64,000 nucleotides of DNA from Streptomyces sp. NBC_01498 (GTDB taxonomy: Bacteria; Actinomycetota; Actinomycetes; Streptomycetales; Streptomycetaceae), in assembly GCF_036327775.1 (NCBI RefSeq), contig NZ_CP109598.1:248001-312000 (forward strand), in the 5' to 3' direction. The position numbers were made by a program, and so were the translations under genes. This document shows, piece by piece, positions 38,790-46,250 of this stretch (positions are counted from its first letter, which is position 1; each line of letters opens with the position of its first letter). The notes beneath the pieces are model-generated. The model worked only from the letters and a program-made list of their open reading frames with translations, had not been told where the DNA came from and ran no database searches.

Positions 38790-38932
38790 CGAGGGAAATT
38801 GCATGACGACACGAGAAGCCCGGACAGGAATTCCCTCGTGGGTGTCCCCCGTGGTGCCGACCGTGGTCCGACCGGCTGCGGCGAAAGGAATCGGTGCGCG
38901 CGCAAGGAATATGACGGCGCGTCAGTGAGGAT

Positions 38933-38986
38933 TCACGGACACAGGGCGCTGGCCGACCGCAGAAGGTCGACGTGAATGCGCGTCAC
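38933..38986 (-). CDS. Cysteine-containing regulatory leader peptide
   Basis: A 17-codon ORF starting GTG at 38986 and reading VTRIHVDLLRSASALCP. The pattern R-x-HVDL-x-R-x-SALC is that of short leader peptides found ahead of sulfur-metabolism genes in Streptomyces. It ends about 300 bases upstream of the LLM monooxygenase on the same strand. A GAGG and an AGG lie just upstream of the GTG. The likely job is to sense cysteine supply through translation of the Cys codon near its end. Confidence 0.7.
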   Translation of the reverse strand: MTRIHVDLLRSASALCP

Positions 38987-39322
38987 GAGCCTCGTACCTG
39001 AATGCACGAGGCAACGGTAGGCGACGGAAAGAACCCTGGCAATGGGGCCGGGACTTTCCGGGATCGTCATCGCCCGCACTGTGTTGCGGAGTTGTTGCGG
39101 CACCCTCGCGGGGGCATTGCGGGAGTATTGCCGATTCCCGGTGACCGGTCCGCCGGATTCCTCGTGCCTCCCGTCCAACACCGTCCCGCCGGACACCGTC
39201 CCGCCGGGGTGTGCGCCGGACGGGTGAGCGCCGGGACGGGAACGGCTCGGCGTACCCAGGGGCACTCGCCCGCGCCGTATTGGTGGCCTCGTCGGACACG
39301 TGGACACGGAGGCGGTGACGGG

Positions 39323-40096
39323 GTGTCGGCGACGGAACCGGTACGTCCGGGGCGTGCCCAGTGGGCCGCCCTGATCCTGTTCGCGGGGGCGTCGGGCGCG
39401 GTGGACGTACTGGCGTTCACGGCACTGGGACAGGTCTTCGCCGGGGTGATGACCGGCAATCTGGTGCTGCTGGGGCTGTCGTTGACGGGGACCGGCGACG
39501 AGGGCGGCCCGGCCGCGCCGCTGCTGGCGCTGGCGGGCTATGTGGTGGGCGTCGCGGCCGTGGCGCCGTTCGTCCGGCGGCGGCCGGAGGAGCCGGAGAC
39601 GCGCTGGCCGCGCGCGGTCGTGCGCCGGCTCGCCGCCGAGGTGGTGCTGCTGGCCGCCGTCGCCGTGGGGTGGGGTCTGGCCGGCGGGTCGCCGGAGCGG
39701 CCGTGGCGGGACGTGGTGCTGGTCGCGGTCGCCGCCGCCATGGGGACGCAGTCCGCCGCGCTGGCCGCCGCGGGGGCGGCCGGCGGCCCGGGGACGTACT
39801 TCACCGGCACCCTCACCCGGCTGGTCGCCGGGGTCGCGGGCCCGCGGGGCGTCCGTCGCGGGGATCTGGGTGCTCTGGCCCGGCTGATCGCGCTCGCGGC
39901 GGGCGCGGCCGGGGCGGCGCTGGCGCACGCGGCCTCGGCGCCCTGGGCGATGGTCGTACCGCTGCTCTGGGCGTCGGCGGCGCTGGCGTGCGTGGCCGTC
40001 CGCCCCGGCCGGCTCGGCCCGAAGGGCGGGCGCGGACCGCGGTGGGGCGGGCGCGGGTTCCGGTGGGGCGGGCGCGGGCGGGTGCCGCCGGGGTGA
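39323..40096 (+). CDS. DUF1275 (YoaK-type) membrane protein
   Basis: A 257-residue integral membrane protein with about six helices. The family start is visible in FAGASGAVDVLAFTALGQVFAGVMTGNLVLLG, and MGTQSAALAAAG and TYFTGTLTRL are also characteristic. GTG at 39323 follows GGAGG at 10 bases. The last 35 residues form a Gly/Arg-rich cytoplasmic-looking tail with tandem RWGGRG units. The 336 bases upstream, to the leader peptide, show no further gene. Confidence 0.85.
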   Translation: MSATEPVRPGRAQWAALILFAGASGAVDVLAFTALGQVFAGVMTGNLVLLGLSLTGTGDEGGPAAPLLALAGYVVGVAAVAPFVRRRPEEPETRWPRAVVRRLAAEVVLLAAVAVGWGLAGGSPERPWRDVVLVAVAAAMGTQSAALAAAGAAGGPGTYFTGTLTRLVAGVAGPRGVRRGDLGALARLIALAAGAAGAALAHAASAPWAMVVPLLWASAALACVAVRPGRLGPKGGRGPRWGGRGFRWGGRGRVPPG

Positions 40097-40271
40097 CCGG
40101 GCGGTGTTCCCGTGGGCGAGGGCGACCCGGGGCTCGTGGCGCGGCCCGGTCGGCCCGGTGGGCGGTCCCCCGGCCCGTCTCGTACGTGACAATCCGGGGG
40201 AGCTGTCCGGAGAACCGCCGCCCGGGGCACCGCCCGGCACCCCGGGACCGGGCACCGGCCCGTTCGCGCCG

Positions 40272-41729
40272 TCAGGCGCGGACCGCCGACTTCTCCGCTC
40301 CGGCGGGCGTGTGCGTCCTCGCCGGACCGCCGGTGGCGGTGCGCACCGCCGGGATGACCGCCGCGATCGCGGCGGAGACCAGGGCGACGCCGCCGCCGAT
40401 CATCAGGCCCGTGCGGAAGCCGCTCTCGGAGGTGAGGCTGAAGCCGCCGAGCTCGATCGTCATCTGCGAGAGGACCACCCCGATCGCGGCGGCTCCGACG
40501 GACGTGCCGAGCGAGCGCATCAGTGCGTTGAAGCTGTTCGCGGCGGCGGTCTCGGAGACCGGTACGGAACTCATGATGAGCGCGGGCATCGAGCCGTACG
40601 CGAGTCCCACACCACTGTTGATCACCATGATCGCCAGCATGATTCCCCACGCGGAGCCCATCAGCAGGAGGGCGAGCCCGTACCCCGCGGCGATGACGAG
40701 GACTCCGCCGAGAAGGGTGAGCTTCGGGCCGTACGCGTTGGTCAGCCTGCCGCCCAGCGGGGAGACGATCATCATCATGATCCCGCCGGGGGCCATCCAC
40801 AGACCGGCCGCGAGCATCGACTGGCCCAGGCCGTAACCGGTGGCCTCCGGGTACTGGAGCAGCTGCGGGATCACGAGCATGCTCCCGTACATCGCGAAAC
40901 CGACGAAGACCGACGCGAGGTTGGTGAGCAGGACCCGGGGGCGGGCCGTGGTGCGCAGGTCGACCAGCGGGTCGGTGGTGCGCAGCTCCCAGAAGCCCCA
41001 GCCGGTCAGGAGTACGACGGCGGCGGCGAACAGGCCGAGGGTGGTGCCCGAACTCCAGCCCCAGTCGGCGCCCTTGGAGATGGCGAGCAGCAGACTGACC
41101 AGTCCGGCGCCGAGTCCGAGCGCGCCGACCAGGTCGAACCGCTGCCCCTTGGCACCGGCCGGCACGTCCGGGATCAGGTACCAGATCAGCAGGGCGATGA
41201 CCGTGGCCAGGACGGCGGAGCCCCAGAAGAGCACCCGCCAGTTCGCGTACTGGGCGACGGCGGCGGCGATCGGCAGGCCGAGACCGCCGCCGATGCCCAT
41301 GGAGGCGCTGACGAGCGCGATGGACGAGCTGAGCTTCTCCGTGGGGACGACGTCCCGCAGCAGGGCGATGCCCAGCGGCACCATGCCCATGCCCATGCCC
41401 TGGAGCCCGCGCCCGACGATCATCGGGAGTACGGAGGACGAGAGGGCGCACACCACGGAGCCCGCGATCAGCGGCACCGAGCAGACGAGCAGCATCCGGC
41501 GCTTGCCGACCAGGTCACCCAGCCGTCCGACGACCGGTACGCAGACGGCCGCCACCAGGAGCGTCGTCGTGATCACCCACGTGGAGTTCGACGCCGTGGT
41601 GTGGAGAATCCGGGGCAGGTCGGCGAGGAGGGGCGTGACCAGCGTCTGCATGATCGCGGCCGTGGTGCCGGCGAGCGCCAGCGTCGCGACCACGCCGCCG
41701 GAGCGGGAGGTGGGTGGAGGGGCGTCCAT
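40272..41729 (-). CDS. MFS drug-efflux transporter (EmrB/QacA, 14-TM type)
   Basis: A 485-residue transporter. It has the MFS loop motif GRLGDLVGKRRMLL, GRGLQGMGMGMVPLG (motif C-like region), and about 14 hydrophobic segments to the C terminus. ATG at 41729 follows AGGAG at 9 bases. It is divergent from a MarR-type regulator gene, the usual layout for an efflux pump induced by the compound it exports. Substrate unknown. Confidence 0.9.
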   Translation of the reverse strand: MDAPPPTSRSGGVVATLALAGTTAAIMQTLVTPLLADLPRILHTTASNSTWVITTTLLVAAVCVPVVGRLGDLVGKRRMLLVCSVPLIAGSVVCALSSSVLPMIVGRGLQGMGMGMVPLGIALLRDVVPTEKLSSSIALVSASMGIGGGLGLPIAAAVAQYANWRVLFWGSAVLATVIALLIWYLIPDVPAGAKGQRFDLVGALGLGAGLVSLLLAISKGADWGWSSGTTLGLFAAAVVLLTGWGFWELRTTDPLVDLRTTARPRVLLTNLASVFVGFAMYGSMLVIPQLLQYPEATGYGLGQSMLAAGLWMAPGGIMMMIVSPLGGRLTNAYGPKLTLLGGVLVIAAGYGLALLLMGSAWGIMLAIMVINSGVGLAYGSMPALIMSSVPVSETAAANSFNALMRSLGTSVGAAAIGVVLSQMTIELGGFSLTSESGFRTGLMIGGGVALVSAAIAAVIPAVRTATGGPARTHTPAGAEKSAVRA

Positions 41730-41764
41730 GAAAGTGGGCTCCTGGGGCTGTCGGATCCGGAACA

Positions 41765-41814
41765 AGCATGTGCACGATACACATCACATGCATCCAGCAC
41801 TTTACGTGCATGCT
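41765..41814. promoter_or_regulatory. Putative MarR operator in the MFS/MarR divergent promoter
   Basis: AGCATGTGCACG (41765-41776) and CGTGCATGCT (41805-41814) are near inverted copies, with further ATGCA/TGCAT words between them. This AT-richer patch lies between the divergent starts and is a natural site for the MarR protein. Confidence 0.45.
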
Positions 41815-41899
41815 GCATAATCGTGAAACGACGGTGTCCGGGCCGTCCGGACCGGGTGGAAGAATGGCCCGGCGACAGAGGGCAGGAGGCGACACTGGC

Positions 41900-42355
41900 A
41901 TGGTCGGGGCCACGCACGAGGTCGAGTACGAGCAGATGCTGCTCAGCCGCTACTCGTTCCTGAACCAGAAGGGCGGACGGCGCAAGGACGGTGTCCTGGA
42001 GCGCAGCGCGTACATCCTGCTCAGCCGTATCCGCTTGCAGGGGCCGATGTCGATCGGCGAACTCAGCGACGCCTTCGGACTCGACGCCTCGACCCTCAAC
42101 CGGCAGACGGCGGCGGTGCTGCGCGCGGGGTTCGTGGAGCGCATGGCCGACCCCGAGGGCGGCATGGCGCGCAAGTTCCGCATCACGGACGAGGGCGCGC
42201 GGGTGCTCGACGAGGAGCGGGAGGGCATCGTGCGGTCCCTGGACCGGGTCATGGCCGACTGGCCCGAGGAGGAGATCGCGGCGTTCGCCGCCTGTCTCAG
42301 GCGCTTCAACTCCGACATCGAGCGGCTCGCCGGGCGGCCCTGGCCCCGGCTCTGA
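41900..42355 (+). CDS. MarR-family transcriptional regulator
   Basis: A 151-residue winged-helix protein. The helix-turn-helix is in GPMSIGELSDAFGLDASTLNRQ, followed by the wing region KFRITDEGARVLDEER. ATG at 41900 has AGGAGG 10 bases upstream; an in-frame ATG at 41864 is possible but less well placed. It likely represses the divergent MFS pump and itself, with release on ligand binding. Confidence 0.88.
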   Translation: MVGATHEVEYEQMLLSRYSFLNQKGGRRKDGVLERSAYILLSRIRLQGPMSIGELSDAFGLDASTLNRQTAAVLRAGFVERMADPEGGMARKFRITDEGARVLDEEREGIVRSLDRVMADWPEEEIAAFAACLRRFNSDIERLAGRPWPRL

Positions 42356-42599
42356 GCACACCGGCGCCCCCGGCCTCACTCGAATGGCGTACATGCGCCG
42401 AGGCGGCGGGGCCCGGTCGCCGACGGTGCCCCGGGCAGGCGTCCCGGTGTGGGAGACCGTTCCCGGCCCGGCCTCGCGGCGCGGTCCCTCCGGCCGTCGC
42501 CGGGTGTCGCCGAGGTGCGGGCGGCGCGCCGGGGTCGCCAGGGTGGAAGGGAGTACGCCGGCGGGTCCGTACGCCGGCTCCGCCGACAAGGAGACCGCC

Positions 42600-42977
42600 A
42601 TGGCCACCTGGACCAAGGACGAACTGAACATGATCGGACGCGCCGACGAGCTGGAGGTCGCGCCCCTGAAGAGTGACGACACCACCCGGCAGCCGACGAC
42701 CGTGTGGGTGGTCCGCGACGGCGACGATCTCCTCGTACGCGCCTTCAACGGCCGGAACGGCGTCTGGTACCGCGCCGCGACGGCCCGGCACGCGGGGCAC
42801 ATCAGCGCCGGCGGCGTCGACAAGGACGTCATGTTCGTCGAGCAGGACGACCCGGCCCTGAACGACCGGCTGGACGCCGCGTACCGCGGCAAGTACGGCA
42901 CGTACAGCGAGGAGTACGTGGGCCCCATGGTGGCCGACACCGCGCGTGCCGCGACCCTCAAGCTCGTCCCCCGCTGA
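42600..42977 (+). CDS. DUF2255 family protein
   Basis: A 125-residue cytoplasmic protein starting MATWTKDELNMIGRADELEVAP, with TTVWVVRDGDDLLVRAFNGRNGVWYRA in the middle; this is the DUF2255 pattern, function unknown. AAGGAG stands just upstream. It is followed 39 bases later by an SDR gene on the same strand, so the two are probably co-transcribed. The 244 bases before it contain no gene. Confidence 0.85.
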   Translation: MATWTKDELNMIGRADELEVAPLKSDDTTRQPTTVWVVRDGDDLLVRAFNGRNGVWYRAATARHAGHISAGGVDKDVMFVEQDDPALNDRLDAAYRGKYGTYSEEYVGPMVADTARAATLKLVPR

Positions 42978-43016
42978 GCCGGGGGCCGTGCCCCTCCCTG
43001 ATGACAAGGACCCCGT

Positions 43017-43682
43017 ATGACCACCATCGCCATCGTCGGAGCGGGCAAGGGGCTGGGCGGCGCCGTGGCGCGGTGCTTCGGCCGTGAGGGCTTCGACGTC
43101 GCCCTGCTCTCCCGGACCGGGGCGCACGTCGACGCCCTCGCCGCCGACCTCGGCGCCGAGGGGGTGAACGCGCGCGGCTTCGCCGCCGACGTCACCGACC
43201 CGGCCGCTCTCGCCGCCGCCCTGGACGCGGCGGCGTCCGCGCTCGGGCCGGTCGAGGTGCTCCAGTACAGCCCGCTCCCCCACCCGGACTACATGAAGCC
43301 GGTCCTGGAGACCGGCCCGGCCGATGTGGCGGGCCCGTTCGCGTTCTCCGTCGTGGGCCCGATGGCCGCCGTCCGCCAGGTCCTGCCCGGTATGCGCTCG
43401 CTCGGGCGCGGCACGGTGCTGTTCGTCAACGGCGGTACGGCCGTCGAGCCGCATCCCGAGCGCGCCGGGACGTCGATCGCGTTCGCCGCCGAGAGCGCCT
43501 ACGCGCGGATGCTGCACGACGCGCTCGCGGGCGAGGACATCCACGCGGCCCAGCTGATCGTCCCCGGCGCGATCACCCCCGGTCATCCCCGCAAGGACCC
43601 GGCGGTGCTCGCGGACACGCTGTGGGGGATGCACCGGGACCGCGGGGAGTTCCGGCACTACGCCGAGCCGCTGGACGCCTGA
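43017..43682 (+). CDS. Divergent short-chain dehydrogenase
   Basis: A 221-residue Rossmann protein with an N-terminal GAGKGLG cofactor motif and AADVTDPAALAAAL. The catalytic YxxxK motif is not intact: the equivalent position reads SAYARMLHDAL, with Leu where Lys is expected. It may be a catalytically altered or NAD-binding regulatory member. The predicted partner is the DUF2255 gene just upstream. Confidence 0.8.
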   Translation: MTTIAIVGAGKGLGGAVARCFGREGFDVALLSRTGAHVDALAADLGAEGVNARGFAADVTDPAALAAALDAAASALGPVEVLQYSPLPHPDYMKPVLETGPADVAGPFAFSVVGPMAAVRQVLPGMRSLGRGTVLFVNGGTAVEPHPERAGTSIAFAAESAYARMLHDALAGEDIHAAQLIVPGAITPGHPRKDPAVLADTLWGMHRDRGEFRHYAEPLDA

Positions 43683-43685
43683 ACC

Positions 43686-43760
43686 GGCCGATAGTCGACG
43701 GTCGGCGGCCGGCGGTCGACGGCCGGTAGTCGACGGCCGGTAGTCGACGGCCGGTGGTTG
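43686..43760. repeat. Imperfect GGCCGGTAGTCGAC tandem repeat
   Basis: Immediately after the SDR stop, a 14-bp unit GGCCGGTAGTCGAC occurs twice perfectly (43721-43748), flanked by degenerate copies. It lies in the 323-base gap before the Nudix gene, which otherwise shows no feature I can name. Confidence 0.75.
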
Positions 43761-44005
43761 GCGAGTACGGGTCGGCGGGTGGTGACGGCCGGCGGGTGCG
43801 GGGGGCGCGCGGCGGCCGGGAATCCGCGCGGACCCGCCAACTCACCCACGCGGGAAGGGACTTCGGGCGCCGGGAGTCCCCCGGTGCGGCGCCTTCCGCG
43901 CGCTGCCGCCGGAGTCGGCGCCCTCGTCCCCGGTCGGCCACGGCGCCCTGTCCGCGTTCCGGGCGCCGGCGCCCGGAACGCCCCGGGACCGGGTACACCT
44001 GGAGC

Positions 44006-44497
44006 ATGCCCCCGGCACCGCACGTACCCCTGGCCGTCGACGGACGCGGCAACTCCCTGCTGTCCTTCCGCGGCGGCCCGGAGGCGTCGCCGCCCACCGA
44101 CGCGCCGATGCCGCTGGCGCTGGTGGTGCTCCGGCACGGCGACCGGGTGCTGATGGTCCACGACCGGCACCGCGGGGCCTGGGAACTGCCCGGCGGGATG
44201 ATCGAGCCCGGCGAGACGCCCCGCCGGGCGGCCGTGCGCGAGCTTCTGGAGGAGAGCGGTCAACGGCCCGACGGCCCCGTGACGTTCGGGGGCTACGCCT
44301 GTTTCCTGCTCGCCCCGGACCAACGGCGCGAGTACGGCGCGGTGTTCACCGCCCGCACCACGGCCCCGCGTGTGTTCCGGGCGAACGACGAGACGACGGC
44401 GATCCACTGGTGGGACGGGCGGGAGCCGCTCCCCGGCGGCGTACAGGCACTCGACGCGTATCTGGCCCGCTGCCCGTCCCCGGACGCCGGACCCTAG
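44006..44497 (+). CDS. Nudix hydrolase
   Basis: A 163-residue protein with a complete Nudix box, GGMIEPGETPRRAAVRELLE followed by ESG (Gx5Ex7REUxEExGU), which binds metal and cleaves nucleoside-diphosphate-linked substrates. ATG at 44006 follows TGGAG. The gene ends overlapping the convergent methyltransferase by 4 bases. Substrate not predictable. Confidence 0.88.
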   Translation: MPPAPHVPLAVDGRGNSLLSFRGGPEASPPTDAPMPLALVVLRHGDRVLMVHDRHRGAWELPGGMIEPGETPRRAAVRELLEESGQRPDGPVTFGGYACFLLAPDQRREYGAVFTARTTAPRVFRANDETTAIHWWDGREPLPGGVQALDAYLARCPSPDAGP

Positions 44498-45273
44498 GAG
44501 GGGACCGCCCTGATCAGGGTCAACGAGCCGAGCAGGAAGGGCTGTCGGCGCAGGGAACCGTGGCGGCGGTCCCAGGCGCCCGAGGCCAGGTCGCGGTCGA
44601 GCGCGGCGGTGCAGCGGTCGCGTTCCCCGGGGGTGAGGAAACTCCAGGACGAGCACGCCTGGCGGGCGTCGGGGTCGAGCAGGCGTTCGGGGCGGGCGTA
44701 GTACGCCTCGTTGAAGCCGTCCGTGCAGTCCGCCGGGACCGGTACCGGACGGACGGAGACCCGGCCGCCGAGTGTGCGGGTGACGGTCTCGATCGGCGGG
44801 TAGCGTCCGGCCTCGGTGTCGAGGACGCCGGGCGCGTAGTCGTACAGCCAGAACTCCCGTACCCGGCCGGGGTCGCAGGTCAGCACCACCACCGGGCCGC
44901 GTGCCACGCGGCGCAGCTCACGCAGGCCCGCCTCGGGGTCGCGCCACTGGTGGACGCTGAAGGTGGTCATCGCCGCGTCGAAGGTGTCGTCCGCGAACGG
45001 CAGGGCCTCCGCGACCGCGTCGACGGCGGGGCGCGGGTGCGGGGGCCGCTGCGCGCGCATGGCGGACGAGGGTTCGACGGCTGTGACGTCCAAGCCGGTC
45101 GGCTCGTACGAACCGGCGCCTGCGCCGACGTTGACGACCGTCCTCGCCGGTCCGAGCGCCTCGGTGACGCGTGCGGCGATGCGCGCGTCCGGGCGGCGGT
45201 GGCGGGCGTAGCCGTCACCGATCGTGCCGTGGTCCGCGTCTCCCGCGCTGCCGTCCGCACCCCTTTTGTTCAT
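44494..45273 (-). CDS. Class I SAM-dependent methyltransferase
   Basis: A 259-residue methyltransferase. Motif I is VVNVGAGAGSYEP, the acidic loop is VTAVEPSS, and ALPFADDTFDAAMTTFSVHQW is the motif typical of UbiE/Methyltransf_11 proteins. Start ATG at 45273 (a GTG directly precedes it). The target is unknown. Confidence 0.85.
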   Translation of the reverse strand: MNKRGADGSAGDADHGTIGDGYARHRRPDARIAARVTEALGPARTVVNVGAGAGSYEPTGLDVTAVEPSSAMRAQRPPHPRPAVDAVAEALPFADDTFDAAMTTFSVHQWRDPEAGLRELRRVARGPVVVLTCDPGRVREFWLYDYAPGVLDTEAGRYPPIETVTRTLGGRVSVRPVPVPADCTDGFNEAYYARPERLLDPDARQACSSWSFLTPGERDRCTAALDRDLASGAWDRRHGSLRRQPFLLGSLTLIRAVPS

Positions 45274-45346
45274 CACGAGAACATATTAGCCGGGCCGATC
45301 ACCCGGGACGAGGGCGTGCCCCGGGCAACGGCCCGCGTGGGGCGCG

Positions 45347-46129
45347 TCAGTGGTGGTGTCCCTGCCGCCCCAGCGTCTCCACGGGGGTCGCGCCGGGGCG
45401 CGACCACTGCGGCACCGGACGGCTGGCCGGCCCCCAGGTGGCGTTCCCGTCGGCGTCCGAGCGCCAGGACCAGCAGGCGGCGTGACCCTCGGGCCAGCCC
45501 TCGGGCTTGTCCTCCCATGCCTCGCCGCGGCCGTAGGGCGTCATGTCGAGCAGGCCGATGGACGCGTTGACCACCTCGTTGCCGCGGCCCGTCGTGGAGT
45601 AGGTGAGGAACACCCGGTCGCCGTCGCGCAGGAAGGAGGTGAGGTGACCCATCTCGCCGCCGACCGGGGCGGGCGTGTCGCGCACCGAGTACCAGGGCTG
45701 GGTGTAGCCCATGAACGCGACGAAGGACGCCACCTCCTCCCACCGGCCCGGGGTCAGGACGGCGAACGACACGCCGCGCGCGTGGAGGTAGACGGCGTCC
45801 TTCAGATGCCAGGCGGCGGTCGTACAGCCCTCGCACTGCCCCTGGTGCGGCGCCCCGTCCCACCACATGTGCTGGTAGACGACGAGTTCGTCGCGTCCCT
45901 GGAACAGGTCCAGGAAGGGGACCGGGCCGTCGGGGCCGACGACCTCGACGGTGCCGTCGATCTCGGTCATCGGCAGCCGGCGGCGGGCCGCGGCGATCGC
46001 GTCGCCCTCGTGGGTGTGGGCCTTCTCGCGGACCAGCAGCTCGTCGCGGGCCGCCTGCCAGGTGGCCGGGTCGACGACGGGCGGCTTTCCGGGCAGGTCG
46101 TCGGTCGCGGGGCCGGGGGTGGTCGTCAT
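45347..46129 (-). CDS. DUF899 thioredoxin-like family protein
   Basis: A 260-residue protein of the DUF899 family: VYQHMWWDGAPHQGQCEGCT and LKDAVYLHARGVSFAVLTPG are characteristic, with a CxxC (CEGC) at the thioredoxin-like position. GGAGG precedes the ATG. Function unknown; a redox role is suggested by the fold. It is in the same orientation as the methyltransferase, 73 bases away. Confidence 0.85.
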   Translation of the reverse strand: MTTTPGPATDDLPGKPPVVDPATWQAARDELLVREKAHTHEGDAIAAARRRLPMTEIDGTVEVVGPDGPVPFLDLFQGRDELVVYQHMWWDGAPHQGQCEGCTTAAWHLKDAVYLHARGVSFAVLTPGRWEEVASFVAFMGYTQPWYSVRDTPAPVGGEMGHLTSFLRDGDRVFLTYSTTGRGNEVVNASIGLLDMTPYGRGEAWEDKPEGWPEGHAACWSWRSDADGNATWGPASRPVPQWSRPGATPVETLGRQGHHH

Positions 46130-46250
46130 GGGTGTCCTCCGTGGTGCGTCGCGGTACCGGGCGGTGTGACGGGCGGCGTCGTACGGGGTCGTGCGCCACC
46201 CGTGGGAGGAGACTCGCGGGACGTCCGGAACTCATCGGCGCGCGAGACGC

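Noticed and set aside
38803..38928. 41-codon plus-strand ORF after a purine-rich run, upstream of the DUF1275 gene
   Set aside because: The purine run makes any ATG look well preceded; the product has no recognisable pattern, and the minus-strand leader peptide explains the region better.
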